A stretch of DNA of 44,297 bases from Deltaproteobacteria bacterium (GTDB lineage: Bacteria; UBA10199; SPLOWO2-01-44-7). The notes under the pieces were generated by a model, which was not told the origin of the DNA, did not search any database, and saw only the letters and a list, made by a program, of their open reading frames with translations. Below are positions 23,905 through 32,363 of this stretch, in pieces; the stretch's first letter is position 1, and each line of letters begins with the position of its first letter. Made by a program: the position numbers and the translations under genes. The stretch spans positions 1 to 44,297 of the forward strand of contig JAUSII010000098.1 in NCBI GenBank assembly GCA_030648035.1, read 5' to 3'.

Positions 23905-25767
23905 TCACCGACAAACGCCGTCTCGGCAATGGGTTCCAGAGGGGCAAGTGACGGGAGAACCGGGGGCGTCGGCTATGGCATTGTTAGCGCCGCAGATATA
24001 TTCACTCACTTGCGTGTCGCTCACGCAGTGATCGGGGATGGCACTGCAATCGGGGAGGTGGACCCAGCCCAATGTGGTCGGGCTGTTGGTGGGGTCGGTG
24101 TCTTCGCAACGACCTTGCCAAGCACAAGCGGAAGTGGAGACAGGGACGCAGTGGGCATCAACTGTAGGACTCTCTTGGCACACTTGCCCTTGGGGACAGG
24201 GAGAGTCGTTTGCTCTTCCCACACAAACATTATGCCTTACCATTTGGTCCTCCCAGACACACTGATTCACCAACTTTGTTTCCACCCCTCCACAACTATT
24301 GGTAATAGTTAATATCGACCTTCCAGATGTGTATGTTCCTGGCACACAAGTAACAGGGGAAGGAGCTACACAAGCAGGTTGTGCATTCGAATCTTCACAA
24401 CAAGTTTGATTGGGAGGACAAGAAACAGAAGACCAATTCTTTCGACCATTACCAGATGGATCGCACCTAAAAGATACAATCTGGCCTTCGTTGCCGCAAC
24501 TGTCAGCATTGAACCAATCTCTCGTGTCCTCTGTAGCATGAATTTGCCGTACGCCATTCACAACTCGTTCTTCGCAGGAAAACGGTAGACATTGATTAAC
24601 GACGCAAATTTTTTCTGTATCGCAAAGGGTTTCGGTTCGTTGCAAATGGTGATCCTGCGTGCAACGTAAAGAAACGACACCAAATAGACCAGGCATACAA
24701 CTAGCGACTGCCTCCAGATGAGCCCTTCCATCATCCCCTACCCAATAAATAATTGCACGATCTGCGCCAACATATTCACAATAAGGACTCACACGACAAT
24801 CGCCGTTTTCACAATGCGCAGGAACCGCATCGGTACTTTCACAGGCGATATTATTGGCGGTGGGGGTGTTGTTGGAAGAGCCGGTGCAATCAATCACGCG
24901 ACTGCCATGCAGGTCTGTGCAGAGATGAACGAAACGGTGACCATTGACAGTCTGAACGCTGGCTCCGACAGGCAATGTTGCCGTCGGGTCGCAGTAGTCG
25001 GCAATGCAGAGCGGATGATTCGGATATTCCTTGATCAGCACTGTCCCCACCGGCGTGCAATAATTCTCCACCATCGATCCGCCTCGACAAAAATCGGCAT
25101 GCGGCGAGCCATCATTCCCGGTTGAAACTCCCAAATGATTCGGGTCATCGCCACCATCGGTTTCCGTGCAAGCTCCACCCAGATACGGCACGCACTCGGC
25201 CGAATCAAACCATTGCGAACGATCGCCCGACAAAGAAATGGAAACCAATTCGCAACTAAACGGCACGCCGCTGGAGGGTTGGCAATTCTGTTTGGTGAAG
25301 TATTCGGCATTCCCTTTGGCATCGCAAAACCATTGCTTCACACCGACAGCGCCCGGCAGACATTCGTCGGGTTTTTTGCGGGGCAGAAGCAGACCGGGGA
25401 TCAACACGTCAGCAGTCGGATCGGGATTGCGATGGCACGCGCACCCGCGCAGGCAGGTTGTGCCGCGAGAACTGCAATCAATGCCATCTTCTCCCCTGTC
25501 TTGCACGCCGTTGTTACAAGTTGGAGATTCGCAAGAAGATTGCAGAGCCGGCCCGCTACTCTGCCAGACTATTTTGGAAAGACACAAGTGACTTTGGCAA
25601 TCCTCGTTGGTTTGACAGATTTGACCACCGCCAAGTTGTTCTGCGACCGCTGTCGTTGCAAACATTGTTGTCATTGCGAGGAGCATCAGCGACGAAGCAA
25701 TCCAGCGTGAAGCAACGGGATTGCTTCGCTTCGCTCGCAATGACATGTGAGTATGTTCTTGTTTCAT
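23905..25767 (-). CDS. Large secreted cysteine-rich repeat protein, N-terminus from a palindromic element
   Basis: 620 aa, with dozens of Cys. After MKQEHTHM the sequence SLRAKRSNPVASRW and IASSLMLLAMTT comes from a family-A palindromic element, and this supplies much of the signal peptide, which ends near AVAEQ. The mature part begins with a C-NEDCQSHLC knot followed by PTCNNGVQDRGEDGIDC. Several copies of a module like C.ETDGGDDPNHLG...D.C.GG..VENYC follow, with related copies near CEDTDPTNSPTTLG. Similar ETD-type Cys repeats occur in surface proteins of several uncultured lineages. It probably forms a disulfide-stabilised surface or extracellular protein (inference). The ATG overlaps the stop of the paralogous upstream gene (ATGA). 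Confidence 0.8.
   Translation of the reverse strand: MKQEHTHMSLRAKRSNPVASRWIASSLMLLAMTTMFATTAVAEQLGGGQICQTNEDCQSHLCLSKIVWQSSGPALQSSCESPTCNNGVQDRGEDGIDCSSRGTTCLRGCACHRNPDPTADVLIPGLLLPRKKPDECLPGAVGVKQWFCDAKGNAEYFTKQNCQPSSGVPFSCELVSISLSGDRSQWFDSAECVPYLGGACTETDGGDDPNHLGVSTGNDGSPHADFCRGGSMVENYCTPVGTVLIKEYPNHPLCIADYCDPTATLPVGASVQTVNGHRFVHLCTDLHGSRVIDCTGSSNNTPTANNIACESTDAVPAHCENGDCRVSPYCEYVGADRAIIYWVGDDGRAHLEAVASCMPGLFGVVSLRCTQDHHLQRTETLCDTEKICVVNQCLPFSCEERVVNGVRQIHATEDTRDWFNADSCGNEGQIVSFRCDPSGNGRKNWSSVSCPPNQTCCEDSNAQPACVAPSPVTCVPGTYTSGRSILTITNSCGGVETKLVNQCVWEDQMVRHNVCVGRANDSPCPQGQVCQESPTVDAHCVPVSTSACAWQGRCEDTDPTNSPTTLGWVHLPDCSAIPDHCVSDTQVSEYICGANNAIADAPGSPVTCPSGTHCRDGVCR
25669..25745. repeat. Palindromic element, family A (copy 1)
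   Basis: 77 nt bounded by the perfect 12-bp inverted repeat TGTCATTGCGAG ... CTCGCAATGACA, with shorter internal pairings (GAAGCAATCC / GGGATTGCTTC). It lies inside the 620-aa gene and is translated. Compare copies at 29655, 34893 and 39160. Confidence 0.92.
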
Positions 25768-27446
25768 TTTCTAAAAAAGCTTTTAACCCTTTCAATAATT
25801 CCTTTTTTGGTGTCGCATGCATTGCCGATGCCGTTGCAATCGTCATCAATCTGATCAGTGTTGGAAATATTCAGACAGTTATCGCACGCATCGCCCACGC
25901 CATCCCCATCGCTGTCTTTCTGGTCGGGATTATAAAACCAGGGGCAATTGTCGGGAGGATGTTTGGCTCCCAATTTTTGGGTCAAAAGAGTTTCATCGCC
26001 GTCGGGATCATTATCGCAAGCATCGCCGAGGGTGTCATTGTCCAGATCCCATTGTGCACCGGGGGTCGGTTGAAATTTTCCCGAAGGCCCGGCCACCTTG
26101 GGCAGACACGATTCTTTTTGATGCGCTTTTTCCCACAGCGGATGATTTTTATTGAAATCCGGCGGATTGGAAACCGTCGCACAATTGTCGCAGACATCAC
26201 CAATACCATCGCTGTCGGTATCTTTTTGATCGGCGTTGGTTTTGGAAGAACAATTGTCGCAGGCATCCCCCGATCCATCACGATCTCTATCCACCTGATT
26301 GCCATTGGTGGTCAAAGGGCAATTGTCGGGGGGGTATCGGGAGAATATATCAAAAAATACATAGTCCGAATCCAAAGATGAAGTATCTATAAGAGATCTT
26401 GCGTGTTCATCCCCCGCAAGACATCCCGCAACTCCAGGTTGGAAAACAGTATCTATCAGGAGATTGTGAATGCAAACTTCCGCACGATGACGTGAAGGAC
26501 CGGCAGGAATATTTTGTTCGGGATAACTTGTACAGTAGTCTCCTGCAAACGGCGTAAAAGCAAAACCCTCCGCTTCCATACAAGCCTTCACACCATTATG
26601 AATGGTGTTCACCAGCGCCACCGTGCAGGGTAACAGGTATGGACATAGATTTCCCTGCATCATCCAACAGGGACAGAGAGGTTGTCCATTCCCTCCCCCA
26701 CCCGATGATCCCGACGATCCCGACGTTCCACCCCCCGTGCAACTGGAATAATTCGGATACAAATGACTCTGCAGATATCCTTCCGCCGCGCAAAAATATT
26801 CGACCAACGTCGTGCCGGAACAGCCATCAGTATGCGTCGTGCCATTGGCTTCTGTCACTGTTCCCGTGTGCTCGGGGTCGTCACCGTGGTCTGTTTCTGA
26901 ACAGGTTGTCGTTGTGGCTGTGGATGCAGGAATCGGTTCACATACACCAATCCCGGCCTGTCTTGTTCCATCCGGAAGAACGGTCTGGCGAATACGGCAG
27001 TGATAAGTGGTGTCGCCCTGCGAACCGCAATCGGTGACGACCGCCAAAGCCCTGTCTCCCTTGTCGTGACAAAAATATTGCCGGACCGCCTGGCCACCAT
27101 TGGCACACTCATCAAAATATTCATTCCCCATCCGATCGACAAGATAACCGGGGAGCGATGGATCATTATTGAAATCGGTATCTGTGGGACAAGGCTGAAC
27201 ACACGAATGACTGCACTCCTTCCAACAATCGACATCTTTCTCTGTGAGGGTATCGCGAACACCGTTGTAACAATGGGCCGGATCGCAAGTCCCTCTCGGC
27301 ACCACCTCGCCCGTTGGCAAGACCGGAAAAATACAATGTCTGCTTTCGCAATCAGAGTTGGAGACACAATCAACAGCAAAGGCAGGAGCAATCAGACAGA
27401 AAAATGCCAGAACAGAACAGAACAGAACAGAGTAGCGGCGTAACAT
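25764..27446 (-). CDS. Secreted cysteine-rich protein with thrombospondin type 3 calcium repeats
   Basis: 560 aa. The signal peptide MLRRYSVLFCSVLAFFCLIA ends near PAFA and is encoded partly by a (AACAG)4 tract. Cys-rich modules like those of the 620-aa paralogue follow (SNSDCESRHC, HCYNGVRDTLTEKDVDC, then ETDHGDDPEHTG ... VEYFC). A Gly/Ser linker (GTSGSSGSSGGGG, about 255) precedes a region with further Cys. The C-terminal third (about 370-548) holds TSP3 repeats such as NCPWFYNPDQKDSDGDGVGD, which bind calcium in outer-surface proteins. It starts 7 nt after the metzincin gene and overlaps the 620-aa gene by 4 nt. Surface adhesin or coat protein is an inference. Confidence 0.82.
   Translation of the reverse strand: MLRRYSVLFCSVLAFFCLIAPAFAVDCVSNSDCESRHCIFPVLPTGEVVPRGTCDPAHCYNGVRDTLTEKDVDCWKECSHSCVQPCPTDTDFNNDPSLPGYLVDRMGNEYFDECANGGQAVRQYFCHDKGDRALAVVTDCGSQGDTTYHCRIRQTVLPDGTRQAGIGVCEPIPASTATTTTCSETDHGDDPEHTGTVTEANGTTHTDGCSGTTLVEYFCAAEGYLQSHLYPNYSSCTGGGTSGSSGSSGGGGNGQPLCPCWMMQGNLCPYLLPCTVALVNTIHNGVKACMEAEGFAFTPFAGDYCTSYPEQNIPAGPSRHRAEVCIHNLLIDTVFQPGVAGCLAGDEHARSLIDTSSLDSDYVFFDIFSRYPPDNCPLTTNGNQVDRDRDGSGDACDNCSSKTNADQKDTDSDGIGDVCDNCATVSNPPDFNKNHPLWEKAHQKESCLPKVAGPSGKFQPTPGAQWDLDNDTLGDACDNDPDGDETLLTQKLGAKHPPDNCPWFYNPDQKDSDGDGVGDACDNCLNISNTDQIDDDCNGIGNACDTKKGIIERVKSFFRK
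27411..27430. repeat. Pentanucleotide tract (AACAG)4 in a signal-peptide codon run
   Basis: Four perfect AACAG units lie on the plus strand, within codons 6-12 of the 560-aa secreted protein (TCTGT units on the coding strand). Gain or loss of one unit would shift the frame. Confidence 0.85.
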
Positions 27447-27453
27447 CAGCAGA

Positions 27454-28878
27454 TTATAATTTTCTTTTTATCCGATGTAAACTTATGATTCCAAAAACCA
27501 TCATCCCCATCCAAACAAGCGCATCATACACATTGCCGGTTTGATTCCTGTTCAAACTGCACCACCATCCCTTGCCCGTCGCGGCGGAGCCGTCATCACC
27601 ACCTTCGGGAGGCGATTCACCGGTGCTCGGTTGCGTGATGTCGACGGTGAAGGCTGGCATCGCAATAGTCTGCCCTCCCTGACTGCAACGGACCGTTTGC
27701 GTTCCATCCGCCGCCGAAATAACCCCGGGCGTGAAACCGACGGGAGAAGTGGGACCGAGCGGTTGAAAACCCGATGCCGGTTTGTCATTGTAGTATTTGC
27801 TCAACGGTTCAAAAGAAATTTCATAATCCTGATTGGGAACAAGGCCAGCCAGAACATAATGCCCATCTTCTGTCTCGGGCGCGTAGTAGACTCCCGAAAC
27901 CATCGCGCGAGCATCGCGGACTGCATCGTCCGTGCTTGATGCAATCACGTTGACTCCTTGCATCCCCTTCCCGTCTTTATTCACAATCTCGCCCGTGACT
28001 CTGCAAAACTTGGAATTGAACGCTTGCGTTGGATAGAGAAGAGAGAGGGCCACTTTGTCGTCGCGATGGGGCGTAAACTGGTCGGTCACTTTTAAATTGG
28101 GAAACAGGGTGGGGACCGCTTCGGGCTGATCGCACGAGCCCAGACTGCAGTTCATCACGATATCCAGATTGACCTGGGCGTGATCGAGATTCAGCAGGTG
28201 GCCCAACTCGTGCAAAATAACCGCCTGAAATCTTTTTTTAACTTCAGCCTGATTGGAGGCCGAAGGGTTTTGAACAAACTCTCCATTGTTTGTATCATCA
28301 TTACCATCCGCTTTATAAACACCGTCGATCATCCGGCCATTCAAAATAATGAAGCCGCGTTGGATGAGCACGCCACTACTGTCGACAAAGGGTTGCCCCA
28401 GACCGGCAATGCTGTTCCTTTTGGTTTTATCCTGCATATAGTCCGCAGTGATCGACCCATCGGCATCAAAAATCACAACGGTCGGAAGAATCGGATCGCC
28501 CGGCTTGGGCGTTTTGGTAAAGGTCTCATGATTTTCTTTGGTGATGTCGTATCCGATGGGACCATCCTCCACAAATTTGATGGCCACGGTCGAGACATGT
28601 TCTCCGCTTGGAAGATCGAGTGTCACATTTTTCCAGGTATCAAACAGGGGCCGCACCCAATCTCTGATGGCGGTGGCATTGTCGATGTTGACCGGGCCAC
28701 CCGAGGTGAGCGGGCCGCTGTCATATTTCCAGTGAATCACCCAGGTTTTGCCGACGATATCATAGGGCCAGTGGGCCGCTGATCCGGTGTGACCGACCAG
28801 ATCGCTGACGTAGGGACCACCGGCGAAGACCGAACTGGTGAACAAAAGCAGATATAAAAAGAAGAATTTCAATTTCAT
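27454..28878 (-). CDS. Secreted metzincin-type metalloprotease with regulatory-like domain and C-terminal anchor
   Basis: 474 aa. The signal peptide MKLKFFFLYLLLFTSSVFA opens the protein. The catalytic motif is AVILHELGHLLNLDHAQVN, i.e. HExxHxxNxxH, with the downstream Met-turn candidate DIVMNCS. A carboxypeptidase regulatory-like beta domain (FCRVTGEIVNKDGKGMQGVN to GHYVLAGLVPNQDYEISFEP, about 295-370) follows. A Pro/Gly linker leads to WWCSLNRN, a hydrophobic helix (VYDALVWMGMMVFGIISL) and the basic tail HRIKRKL. This layout resembles C-terminal sorting signals of the MYXO/GlyGly-CTERM kind, though the consensus is not exact. The ATG overlaps the stop of the 206-aa gene (TAATG), so these genes form one operon. 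Confidence 0.85.
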   Translation of the reverse strand: MKLKFFFLYLLLFTSSVFAGGPYVSDLVGHTGSAAHWPYDIVGKTWVIHWKYDSGPLTSGGPVNIDNATAIRDWVRPLFDTWKNVTLDLPSGEHVSTVAIKFVEDGPIGYDITKENHETFTKTPKPGDPILPTVVIFDADGSITADYMQDKTKRNSIAGLGQPFVDSSGVLIQRGFIILNGRMIDGVYKADGNDDTNNGEFVQNPSASNQAEVKKRFQAVILHELGHLLNLDHAQVNLDIVMNCSLGSCDQPEAVPTLFPNLKVTDQFTPHRDDKVALSLLYPTQAFNSKFCRVTGEIVNKDGKGMQGVNVIASSTDDAVRDARAMVSGVYYAPETEDGHYVLAGLVPNQDYEISFEPLSKYYNDKPASGFQPLGPTSPVGFTPGVISAADGTQTVRCSQGGQTIAMPAFTVDITQPSTGESPPEGGDDGSAATGKGWWCSLNRNQTGNVYDALVWMGMMVFGIISLHRIKRKL

Positions 28879-29498
28879 TATTGGAGCGCTTTCTTCACCA
28901 GAGAGGTGAAATCATCATAAGAGACTGGCCCGGGCGGGGCTTCCACCACCGCCTGTTCACTTTTGCCCAGACTCTTGCTTTGCGAAATCCCTTCAAAGAG
29001 GCCCCGGTTGCCGGAACCATTGATAACAACCGACTTGCCCTGCCCATCCTTTTCAACCTTGAATCTCCCCTGGTTCGATCCGACGGTAAACTGAAAACCC
29101 CATTTGGAAGGGGCGGTCAGAAACAAAAGATAATCTTTGCCGACATCGAGGGTAATCGGGTCATACAATCCCAAAAACCCCAGACGCATCGCCTCCCCCC
29201 TCGATTTGGCAGACAACTGTTTTACCTCCACCGTCTCTTTGGGGTCTCCCTTAATCCAGTCTTTGGTTTTAAAGGTGTAGATGACGACCGGAATCGTCTC
29301 GCCGGTGTCGGGGGTCACAAAATTTTCATACCGTTTGGACTGGCATACCCCCTGAAAAACCTGATCGGCTTCATGGGATAATTGCATCAGATCGACGGGC
29401 AACTCCATAAAGGCGTGTGAGGGATGAGCGGGGGAAAAAACGAGGAGGAGGAAGACAAAAAATTTTATCGCTGTTTTAGTGAGTCGCATAGTGAGCAT
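28878..29498 (-). CDS. Secreted protein of unknown function, first gene of the metzincin operon
   Basis: 206 aa. The signal peptide spans about 1-30 (MRLTKTAIKFFVFLLLVFSP to SHA). The mature domain starts FMELPVDLMQLSHEADQVFQ, which looks like the entry of a beta-barrel domain I have seen next to secreted matrixin-type proteases, but I cannot name the family. A beta-rich middle (PVVIYTFKTKDWIKGDPKE) and a Gly/Ser tail follow. An alternative ATG is at 29489. It heads the four-gene minus-strand run of secreted proteins and diverges from the C-terminal processing protease. A chaperone, inhibitor or receptor role for the protease is inference. Confidence 0.7.
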   Translation of the reverse strand: MLTMRLTKTAIKFFVFLLLVFSPAHPSHAFMELPVDLMQLSHEADQVFQGVCQSKRYENFVTPDTGETIPVVIYTFKTKDWIKGDPKETVEVKQLSAKSRGEAMRLGFLGLYDPITLDVGKDYLLFLTAPSKWGFQFTVGSNQGRFKVEKDGQGKSVVINGSGNRGLFEGISQSKSLGKSEQAVVEAPPGPVSYDDFTSLVKKALQ

Positions 29499-29639
29499 GT
29501 TACAATAAATTCGGTTCTTTCGTCTCTGTTAAAGTTTTCGGTTGTTGGAGAGCCCAAAGTTGCTAATATCAGAAAAAATAATAAAAACTACATGATTTCA
29601 CTTGAAAAATTCCTGACAACCCATAGGATGCGCTGGCTT

Positions 29640-32357
29640 ATGAGAATAAAAACACCGGGATTGCCACGTCGCCTTCGGCTCCTCGCAATGACACTGGGAC
29701 TGTTGTTCCTGGTCCCTGTAGTCCATGCCTCCCCTCCCGACCCCAACTATCCATTGGAAAACGCCCGGCTGGTGGTCCAGACCCTGTCGCACATTCAGCG
29801 CTATTATGTGGACCCTTCCCGAATCCATCCGGGCGAGATGTTTGAAGCCAGCCTGAATCAGATTCAAAAAACAGTGCCGGAAATTTCATCGCAATGCGAA
29901 AAAAATCTCTACTGCACCGTCACGGTGCAACAGGCGACCAAGCGCTTCCGTTATCCCACAAAAGATCTCTCCGATTTGGCCACCTCCCTAAAAGAGGTGT
30001 TTCAGTTTATCGAAATACATGTCGAGAAGGATACCGACAAACGTGAGATTGAATTTGCGGCGATCGACGGTTACTTGAACGAACTTGATCCCCATTCCAA
30101 TTTTTTGAGTCCAGATTCTTATCGCGAATTTCGTGTCGGCACCGAGGGAGAATTCGGGGGGCTTGGGATTGTCATCGGTTTGAAAGACGGACACCTCACC
30201 GTGACGGCCCCGCTCGACGGCACACCCGCGTGGAAGGCTGGTGTCAAAGCCGGTGACCAGATCATCCAGATCAACGAAGAATCGACGATCAATATGACAC
30301 TCACCGAAGCGGTGTCGAGACTACGCGGTCCGGTTGGGACAAAAGTTTCCATCAGAATAGAGCGCAATGGGCGCGGCTCACCCATCAGCCTGACCCTCAA
30401 GAGAGCCGTGATCAACATCGAGGCGGTGCAATCCACAATGGTCAAAACACCCGGGGGAAACAATGTCGGTTTTATGCGCGTCAAAAGTTTTCAGGCCAAT
30501 ACCGAACAGGATTTTCATACCCAACTGGAAGCCCTCAACAAACCGGAAAACAATCTTAAAGGCATCATCCTCGATCTTCGCAATAATCCGGGCGGCCTGA
30601 TGGATCAGGCGGTCACCCTTTCCGATGAATTTTTGAAAGAAGGAACCATCGTCTCCACCGTCGGGGCCGGAGGCAAAGTGCTCGATAAAAGAGCGGCGCG
30701 TGACGACGGCATGGAAACAAATCTCCCCCTGATCGTTCTGATAAACGAAGGCTCGGCTTCCGCCTCGGAGATTGTTGCGGGTGCGCTCAAAAATAACAAT
30801 CGCGCGATCATCGTCGGGAACAGGAGCTTCGGCAAAGGATCGGTGCAGAGTGTTTATGAACTGGCGATGGAGTCGGCACTCAAACTGACCATCGCCCAAT
30901 ATCTCACTCCCGGCAACCAGTCGATCCAATCGGTCGGCATCCCCCCCGATGTGGAGCTTTTGCCAATCATTATCGACAAAGACCATCTAGACACCGTTGA
31001 AAATATTTTGATGAGTGAAAAAGATCTCGAAAAACATTTCAGCCAGATGAATATTTCCGAGGCTGAAAAATCGGTCTACAAGCTGGGCTTCCTGGCCCCA
31101 ACACCCAAGGACGATGAAGAGCCTGAATATCACCCCGAGCTGAAAGTGGAAGGTGATACAACGGCAGAAGTCGCTCTGACTTTGATGGACGGTCTCTCCA
31201 GTCCCGATCGGCAAAAGATGATTGAAGAGGCCCAAAAACCGCTGGCTGAAAAACAATCCCAGGAAAACAAAAAAATTGCGGCGAGTTTTCAGAAATTGGG
31301 AACCGATTGGAGTCTGGGTGCTGGCAAGGGAAACTCTCAGGCCGAAATGAGTTTTCATCTTTTGAAAGGCGGCAAACCAATCAAACGGGCTTTGGCCGGA
31401 GACACGGTCACCCTGCGCATAAGCGTCAAAAATGTGGGTCAATCCCCTTTTTATCGTCTTTCGGCCCAGTCGACTTCCGAAGAGGCGCTCCTTAAAAATA
31501 TCGAATTTGCTTTTGGAAAACTCGAACCGGGCGAGACAAAAAGCTGGGAGACGAAACTCAAAATTCCGCAACCCGCTCTCACCGAAGAGATTCCGCTCAC
31601 ACTCAAATTCAGCGAGGCCAACGGCAACATTCCGCCCGATGTGGATGTCATCGTCCCGATCCAGGGACTTAAACGCCCCGATTTTGCCCACCAGTATTTT
31701 CTGGAGGGGGACTTGAAGCAGATTCCCCTGGGCAAAGCGGTCGATCTGAAAGTATGGGTGACCAATCAGGGAAGTGGTGTCTCCAAAAAACCTGTGGTCG
31801 CCATCAAAAATCCGGGGGGCAAAGAAATCTATATTGAAAAAGGGAGAGTTTCACTGGACAAACTGGAACCGGGAAAAACACTGACTGCCAATCTCCGTTT
31901 TCATATTGATCCTTCGTGGAAGGGAGAGAGTTTTCCACTTGAACTGACCATCACCGACACCGATCTGCTTGTCTTTTCCAAACAAGACCTGACTTTCAAC
32001 ATGGCCAACGCCCAGATCACTCCCCCAGCCGGAAAGCTATATAGCCCGCCGGTTATCACGCTGATTAGCAAAGAGGAAAATACCAGAAAGAATCCCTATA
32101 TTCTTCAGGGAGATGCCAAAGACGACCAGAATGTACGGGATCTTTTTATTTTTCTGGATGACCAGAAGAGTTTTTACGAATCCAATGCCAAAGGCGGAAC
32201 GACCTTCCCTTTTTCAGCGCCGCTCAAACTCAAAAAGGGGAATAACATTATCAGCATCACGGCCCGGGATAATTTCAATCTCGTCTCCAGACAATTCATC
32301 GTCATTCATTATGATCCGCCCTCTGCGGAGGATATTGCCGCGAGCCTGGAGGATTAA
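29640..32357 (+). CDS. C-terminal processing peptidase (S41) with large C-terminal extension
   Basis: About 905 aa, roughly twice the usual size. The start MRIKTPGLPRRLRLL is chosen for AGGAT 9 nt upstream; ATGs at 29592 and 29628 are alternatives. Its signal peptide is encoded within a half palindromic element. An N-terminal domain (to about 150) is followed by a PDZ domain (GGLGIVIGLKDGHLTV...GVKAGDQIIQINEES) and the S41 catalytic domain with the Ser motif NEGSASASEIVAGAL (about 369-382) and Lys motif SFGKGSVQ. Beyond it, about 600-905, are CARDB-like beta domains (VTLRISVKNVGQSPFYRLSA; VDLKVWVTNQGSG) and a final Ig-like domain. It probably processes envelope proteins. It diverges from the secretion operon and precedes ribF by 6 nt. 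Confidence 0.93.
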   Translation: MRIKTPGLPRRLRLLAMTLGLLFLVPVVHASPPDPNYPLENARLVVQTLSHIQRYYVDPSRIHPGEMFEASLNQIQKTVPEISSQCEKNLYCTVTVQQATKRFRYPTKDLSDLATSLKEVFQFIEIHVEKDTDKREIEFAAIDGYLNELDPHSNFLSPDSYREFRVGTEGEFGGLGIVIGLKDGHLTVTAPLDGTPAWKAGVKAGDQIIQINEESTINMTLTEAVSRLRGPVGTKVSIRIERNGRGSPISLTLKRAVINIEAVQSTMVKTPGGNNVGFMRVKSFQANTEQDFHTQLEALNKPENNLKGIILDLRNNPGGLMDQAVTLSDEFLKEGTIVSTVGAGGKVLDKRAARDDGMETNLPLIVLINEGSASASEIVAGALKNNNRAIIVGNRSFGKGSVQSVYELAMESALKLTIAQYLTPGNQSIQSVGIPPDVELLPIIIDKDHLDTVENILMSEKDLEKHFSQMNISEAEKSVYKLGFLAPTPKDDEEPEYHPELKVEGDTTAEVALTLMDGLSSPDRQKMIEEAQKPLAEKQSQENKKIAASFQKLGTDWSLGAGKGNSQAEMSFHLLKGGKPIKRALAGDTVTLRISVKNVGQSPFYRLSAQSTSEEALLKNIEFAFGKLEPGETKSWETKLKIPQPALTEEIPLTLKFSEANGNIPPDVDVIVPIQGLKRPDFAHQYFLEGDLKQIPLGKAVDLKVWVTNQGSGVSKKPVVAIKNPGGKEIYIEKGRVSLDKLEPGKTLTANLRFHIDPSWKGESFPLELTITDTDLLVFSKQDLTFNMANAQITPPAGKLYSPPVITLISKEENTRKNPYILQGDAKDDQNVRDLFIFLDDQKSFYESNAKGGTTFPFSAPLKLKKGNNIISITARDNFNLVSRQFIVIHYDPPSAEDIAASLED
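29655..29692. repeat. Palindromic element, family A, half copy (copy 2)
   Basis: 38 nt identical in inverse orientation to 34893-34930 inside pcrA, ending CTCGCAATGAC. Only one arm is present. It encodes PGLPRRLRLLAMT at the signal peptide of the processing protease. Confidence 0.9.
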
Positions 32358-32363
32358 AACAGA

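Noticed and set aside
24718-26381. Long plus-strand reading frames opposite the cysteine-rich genes
   Set aside because: They are antisense shadows of the Cys-rich genes: no ribosome sites, no recognisable domains and no sensible signal peptides.
29424-29639. Upstream extension of the S41 protease
   Set aside because: It would overlap the divergent 206-aa gene and put a charged tail before the signal peptide.
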